A DNA stretch of 8,707 nucleotides, from contig JAAZBQ010000205.1 of the NCBI GenBank assembly GCA_012513725.1, forward strand, positions 1-8,707, in the 5' to 3' direction. This DNA is from Chloroflexota bacterium. GTDB lineage: Bacteria; Chloroflexota; Anaerolineae; UBA1429. This document shows positions 5,687 through 8,707 of this stretch, piece by piece (the first letter of the stretch is position 1; each line of letters starts with the position of its first letter). Position numbers and translations under genes: made by a program. The notes beneath the pieces are model-generated. The model ran no database searches, was not told the origin of the DNA, and was given only the letters and a program-made list of their open reading frames with translations.

Positions 5687-5715
5687 TTGACGCTATTGCG
5701 GGGCTGTGGTATGGT
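5687..5715 (+). promoter_or_regulatory. Promoter of the rubrerythrin gene
   Basis: TTGACG (5687-5692), a 17-nt spacer and TATGGT (5710-5715) with an extended TG motif (TGG) directly before it. Transcription would start near 5722, leaving a leader of about 115 nt. ATGGTCC (5711-5717) is repeated inverted as GGACCAT (5762-5768), a possible operator or leader fold. No intrinsic terminator was seen between the racemase-family gene and this promoter. Confidence 0.6.
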
Positions 5716-5836
5716 CCCTGCCGCTGCCCACGCGGGGCGGCGACACTCGTTATCCGGCCCCGGACCATCCCACCCACCCGTGCCCCATGCTCACGATGCG
5801 GCTCCCGGCGCCTATCGTCCATGAGGAGAGACCAAC

Positions 5837-6412
5837 ATGCCGACGCTCAAGGGATCCCAGACCGAAAAGAACCTGCTGGCCGCCTTTGCCGGCGAGTCGC
5901 AGGCTCGCAACCGTTACACCTACTTTGCCTCGGTGGCCAAGAAGGCCGGCTATGAGCAGATCGCCGCGATCTTTCTCGAGACCGCCGAGAACGAAAAAGA
6001 GCACGCCGAGATGTTCTTCAAGCAGCTCGAGGGCGGCGACCTCCAGATCGAGGCGGCCTATCCCGCGGGCGTGATCGGCGACACCGAGGCCAACCTCGAG
6101 GCCGCGGCCGATGGCGAGCAGTACGAGTGGACCACGATGTACAAGGATTTCCGCGAGATCGCAGAAAAAGAGGGGTTCCGCCGGGCCGCCGTGGTCTTTG
6201 AGGAGATCGCCGAAGTCGAGGAGCAGCACGAGGCGCGCTACCGCAAGCTGCTGGCCAACGTCCGCGAGGGCAAGGTGTTCGAGCGCGACGAGGTGGTCAA
6301 GTGGAAGTGCCGCAACTGCGGCTACGTCCACGAGGGCAAGTCGGCGCCCAAGGTGTGCCCGGCCTGCCAGCACCCCCAGGCCTACTATGAGCTGCTGGCG
6401 GAGAACTACTAG
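5837..6412 (+). CDS. rbr: Rubrerythrin
   Basis: The 191-aa product is a classical two-domain rubrerythrin, a non-haem diiron peroxidase that reduces hydrogen peroxide in the cytoplasm of anaerobes and microaerophiles, using electrons delivered through rubredoxin or NAD(P)H-linked reductases. The N-terminal four-helix ferritin-like domain (about 1-145) shows the diiron ligands Glu20, the ExxH pair Glu53/His56, Glu94 and Glu97 (GEQYEW), and a second ExxH at Glu128/His131. The C-terminal rubredoxin domain (about 153-191) has the iron-binding CRNC (158-161) and CPAC (174-177) pairs. Length is exactly as expected. The ATG at 5837 has GAGGAG (5824-5829) 7 nt upstream. It has its own promoter, 120 nt upstream, and is followed by a 424-bp gap, so it is probably transcribed alone. 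Identification is firm. Confidence 0.96.
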   Translation: MPTLKGSQTEKNLLAAFAGESQARNRYTYFASVAKKAGYEQIAAIFLETAENEKEHAEMFFKQLEGGDLQIEAAYPAGVIGDTEANLEAAADGEQYEWTTMYKDFREIAEKEGFRRAAVVFEEIAEVEEQHEARYRKLLANVREGKVFERDEVVKWKCRNCGYVHEGKSAPKVCPACQHPQAYYELLAENY

Positions 6413-6439
6413 GTAGCATCTGACGCAGGGGATCCTCCA

Positions 6440-6475
6440 CACGAATCCCCCGAATGTCGGACGAATCTCACGAAC
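6440..6475 (+). repeat. CGAAT repeat element, copy 2
   Basis: CGAAT at 6442, 6451 and 6462, then CGAAC at 6471: spacings 9, 11, 9, identical to copy 1 at 2188-2222. The 16-bp core CGAATGTCGGACGAAT (6451-6466) is exact between the two. Confidence 0.65.
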
Positions 6476-6523
6476 AGAGGAGTGGGAAGGGCACCATGGG
6501 CTGGCCTGGTGCGCCGGCTGGCG

Positions 6524-6537
6524 CGGGCTGTAGCCCG
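6524..6537. repeat. Short GC palindrome (REP-like)
   Basis: CGGGCT-GT-AGCCCG is a perfect 6-bp inverted repeat around two bases. It lies between the two opposed CGAAT elements. It resembles the small GGGCTGTAGCCC palindromes scattered in several GC-rich bacterial genomes (from memory, not checked). Confidence 0.4.
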
Positions 6538-6633
6538 ACCGGGAGAGTGGGTTGCGGCGCATCGGCCCGCCCCTCTTCCTACGCGGAAACGGGCCTATCG
6601 GGCACGATCTGCGGTAGGTTCTCCGCTCGGGTG

Positions 6634-6660
6634 ATTCGTCCAACGATTCGTGCCATTCGT
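6634..6660 (-). repeat. CGAAT repeat element, inverted copy
   Basis: On the minus strand CGAAT occurs three times (plus-strand ATTCG at 6634, 6646 and 6655) with spacings 9 and 12, ending in GGACGAATCAC. It faces copy 2, so the two bracket about 160 bp as imperfect inverted ends. Confidence 0.55.
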
Positions 6661-6711
6661 GCGGGGGCACCCCATACCGACACGGCGTCTGCGGAACCAT
6701 ATGCATCTGCT

Positions 6712-6741
6712 GACACCCTCCGGACCTTCCCGGAGGGTGTC
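6712..6741 (+). terminator. Terminator-like hairpin upstream of the mannosidase promoter
   Basis: GACACCCTCCGG (6712-6723) pairs perfectly with CCGGAGGGTGTC (6730-6741) around a six-base loop ACCTTC. It is followed by TTGCGTTT, a broken T-tract. It lies 300 bp past the rubrerythrin stop and 19 bp before the mannosidase -35 box, so it would insulate the downstream gene from read-through. Confidence 0.6.
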
Positions 6742-6760
6742 TTGCGTTTCCCGCCGCCGC

Positions 6761-6789
6761 TTGACCCGCCGTTCGCCCCAGGCTATCCT
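6761..6789 (+). promoter_or_regulatory. Promoter of the alpha-mannosidase gene
   Basis: TTGACC (6761-6766), exactly 17 nt, then TATCCT (6784-6789). Transcription would begin near 6796 and give a leader of about 41 nt that contains the ribosome site. There is no overlapping palindrome that would suggest a specific regulator. Confidence 0.65.
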
Positions 6790-6836
6790 CGCGCCGTAAC
6801 CGAACGGATCACCCTTGCACCACGAGGAGCCCACCG

Positions 6837-8707
6837 ATGAGCATCCGCCGCGCGCACTATGTCCTCTCCACGCACTGGGATCGCGAGTGGTACCAGACCT
6901 TCCAGGACTTTCGCTACCGTCTGGTGGGCCTGCTGGACCGCGTCCTCGCCGGGCTGGAGGATGGCCGCCTGCAGGGGCCCTTTCAGACCGACGGCCAGGC
7001 CATCATGCTGGACGACTATCTCGAGGTGCGGCCCGAGCGCCGCCCCCAGGTGGAGGCCATGGTCCAGGACGGCCGGCTGGCCGTGGGGCCCTGGTACGTT
7101 CTCCCGGACGAGTTCCTGGTATCGGGAGAATCGCTGGTGCGCAACCTGCGGCTGGGGCGAGAGGTGGTCCGGGCCTACGGCGGAACGCCCTCGGACGCCG
7201 GGTTTGTCTGTGACATCTTTGGCCACAACTCCCAGATGCCCCAGATCCTCCAGGGGTTCGGCATCCGCGGCGGGTTCATCTGGCGGGGCACGAACACCGT
7301 TGGCGACCGCAACGTCCTCTGGCGCGGCGCCGATGGCAGCGAGATCCCCTGCTACCGCTTTGGCGATACGGGCTATTGCACCTATGCCGCGGGGGTGCGG
7401 GGGGCGCGCTTCCACACCGAGGCGGCCGACCTGGCGGTGACCCGGGCGCGGCTGGCGCAGTACCTCGAGCGGGAGGCGGCCACCAGCGAGGTGGATCCCC
7501 TGCTCCTCTTTGACGGCTGCGACCACCAAGAGTGGGACGAGGCCGCCTATGCCGCCATCGCCGAGCGCCTCGGCGCGGCGGGCGAGGACGGCATCGAGAT
7601 CGTCCACTCGACGCTGGATGCCTACCTGGAGGAGATGCTGCCCCAGCGCGACCGCATCGAGACCGTGCTGGAGGGCGAGCTCCGAGAACCGGCCCGCTTC
7701 CCCGCCACCGAGGACAACCAGTGGCTGATCCCCGGGGTCCTCTCCAGCCGGGTGTGGATCAAGCAGTGGAACGCCCGCTGCCAGACGTTGCTGTGCCATT
7801 GGGCGGAGCCGTTCGCGGCCCTGGCCGAGGGGGTCGGCGGGCTCACGGGCTCGCAGGGGTTCCTGGATGTGGCCTGGCGCTGGCTGCTCAAGAACCACCC
7901 GCACGACTCGATCTGCGGTTGCTCCATCGACCAGGTTCACGAGGACATGAGGTTCCGGTTCAGCCAGTGCGAGGGGATCGCCGAGCGCCTGACGGTCGAG
8001 GCAACCCGAGCGCTGGCCGCGGCGGTGGAGGGCGAGATCGGGGAGGACGCGCTGCGCATCTGCGTGTTCAACCCCCTGCCCACGCCCCACGAGGGCACCG
8101 CCGAGATCACCGTGCAGGTGCCGACCGACTGGCCAACGTTCAACGAGTTCTTTGGCTTTGAGCCCAAACCGGCGTTCCGCATCTATGACGCCGCGGGCGA
8201 CGAGGTGCCCTACCAGCGGTTGGCCCAGGCGATGGGCCGCGTCAAGACGCGGATCCGCCCGACGCGCTTCCCCGAGTCGTTCCGGACCCACGACGTCACG
8301 GTGAGCCTGCCGCTGACGGTGCCCGCCATGGGCTACACGACGCTGACCGTGCGCACGGGCGAGACCCGGCGCGTCGGCCGCGTCGATGTGGCCCTGCCCA
8401 CCCGGCATCCCTCCCGCCACGGGCTGGCCACCAGCGAGCGCTCCATGGCCAACGAGTACGTCGGCGTGACGGTGGAGCCCAACGGCACGTTGACCATCGA
8501 TGACCTGCGCACCGGCCACACGTACCGGCGCCTCCTGACGTTCGAGGACATCGCCGACATTGGCGACGGCTGGTACCACGGCATGGCGGTGAACGATCAG
8601 TGCTTCGTCTCCACCGGGGCGGCGAGCGAGGTGGCCCTGGTGCACGACGGCCCCTATCTCACCACCTTCCGGGTGCGCACGACGCTCCGGGTGCCCGAGG
8701 CGTTCGA
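6837..8707 (+). CDS. Alpha-mannosidase, glycoside hydrolase family 38 (3' partial)
   Basis: The first 623 codons of a GH38 enzyme, which removes alpha-linked mannose with retention using a zinc ion. The N-terminal catalytic domain (about 5-265) begins with THWDREWY (12-19), giving zinc ligands His13 and Asp15. DIFGHNSQMPQI (126-137) holds the nucleophile Asp126, and FDGCDH (225-230) is the family's GxDH loop. The helical middle domain carries NHPHDSICGCSID (353-365), with His356 as the probable further zinc ligand, matching the bacterial GH38 signature. From about 400 onward the C-terminal beta domains begin and run off the window; a full bacterial member is usually 800-1000 aa. The ATG at 6837 has GAGGAG (6824-6829) 7 nt upstream. 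There is no signal peptide, so the enzyme is probably cytoplasmic, acting on imported mannosides or mannosyl-glycerate-like substrates; specificity is not determinable. It has its own promoter and a hairpin separating it from rubrerythrin. Confidence 0.93.
   Translation, partial: MSIRRAHYVLSTHWDREWYQTFQDFRYRLVGLLDRVLAGLEDGRLQGPFQTDGQAIMLDDYLEVRPERRPQVEAMVQDGRLAVGPWYVLPDEFLVSGESLVRNLRLGREVVRAYGGTPSDAGFVCDIFGHNSQMPQILQGFGIRGGFIWRGTNTVGDRNVLWRGADGSEIPCYRFGDTGYCTYAAGVRGARFHTEAADLAVTRARLAQYLEREAATSEVDPLLLFDGCDHQEWDEAAYAAIAERLGAAGEDGIEIVHSTLDAYLEEMLPQRDRIETVLEGELREPARFPATEDNQWLIPGVLSSRVWIKQWNARCQTLLCHWAEPFAALAEGVGGLTGSQGFLDVAWRWLLKNHPHDSICGCSIDQVHEDMRFRFSQCEGIAERLTVEATRALAAAVEGEIGEDALRICVFNPLPTPHEGTAEITVQVPTDWPTFNEFFGFEPKPAFRIYDAAGDEVPYQRLAQAMGRVKTRIRPTRFPESFRTHDVTVSLPLTVPAMGYTTLTVRTGETRRVGRVDVALPTRHPSRHGLATSERSMANEYVGVTVEPNGTLTIDDLRTGHTYRRLLTFEDIADIGDGWYHGMAVNDQCFVSTGAASEVALVHDGPYLTTFRVRTTLRVPEAF

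Larger units (their letters stand above)
6413..6836. other. 424-bp intergenic region with repeats, terminator and promoter
   Basis: There is no credible gene. From left to right it holds a CGAAT repeat element (6440-6475), a short GC palindrome (6524-6537), an inverted CGAAT element (6634-6660), a terminator-like hairpin (6712-6741) and the promoter of the mannosidase gene (6761-6789). The stretch about 6540-6630 shows nothing recognisable. Confidence 0.75.

Noticed and set aside
6783..8645. Long minus-strand open frame (620 codons) opposite the mannosidase
   Set aside because: The plus strand encodes clear GH38 motifs over the whole stretch, so the minus frame is a GC-driven shadow.

Overview
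This window comes from a GC-rich bacterium. Its genes have clear Shine-Dalgarno sites and sigma70-like promoters (TTGACx / 16-17 nt / TATxxT). The gene content is carbohydrate-active enzymes, a rubrerythrin, and an Asp/Glu-racemase-family protein. The gaps between genes are packed with short dispersed repeats, including CGTCATCCTGAGCGAAGCG-type units, CACGAATG-type units, CAGGATTCA-type units and GC hairpins. This combination suggests a saccharolytic, anaerobic or microaerophilic bacterium. My best guess is an Anaerolineae-like member of the Chloroflexota. That is an inference from style, because no phylogenetic marker is present.

Layout. Positions 1-145 hold a leftward promoter whose gene lies off the window, and a strong hairpin beyond the end of the first gene. 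A heparinase II/III-family protein is encoded leftward (146-2032). A 347-bp divergent control region (2033-2379) carries a mirror-image pair of GGGCATAATGGC sites, an operator-like palindrome, a CGAAT repeat element and GC hairpins. Rightward from it come a sugar phosphate isomerase/epimerase-like TIM-barrel protein (2380-3186) and a Cof-type HAD hydrolase (3220-4038), 33 bp apart and probably one operon. A 932-bp gene-free stretch (4039-4970) is a dense repeat cluster that includes a 92-bp near-perfect inverted repeat. A racemase-family gene follows (4971-5660), then a rubrerythrin with its own promoter (5837-6412), then a 424-bp gap with more repeats, a terminator-like hairpin and a well-formed promoter. 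Last is a GH38 alpha-mannosidase (6837 onward) that runs off the right edge.

How the genes fit together. The divergently transcribed heparinase-like protein, isomerase-like protein and HAD phosphatase could form a small glycan or sugar-acid catabolic module under shared control. The GH38 enzyme looks like a separately promoted glycosidase. The two polysaccharide enzymes have no visible signal peptide, so they probably act in the cytoplasm on imported oligosaccharides. Rubrerythrin (peroxide detoxification) and the racemase-family protein have no evident link to them.

I see no complete new multi-gene system. The observations most worth following are: the repeat cluster with the 92-bp inverted repeat; the recurring design of three consecutive 9-bp units in unrelated sequences; the mirror-symmetric divergent promoter; and the racemase-family protein with alanine in place of its first catalytic cysteine.
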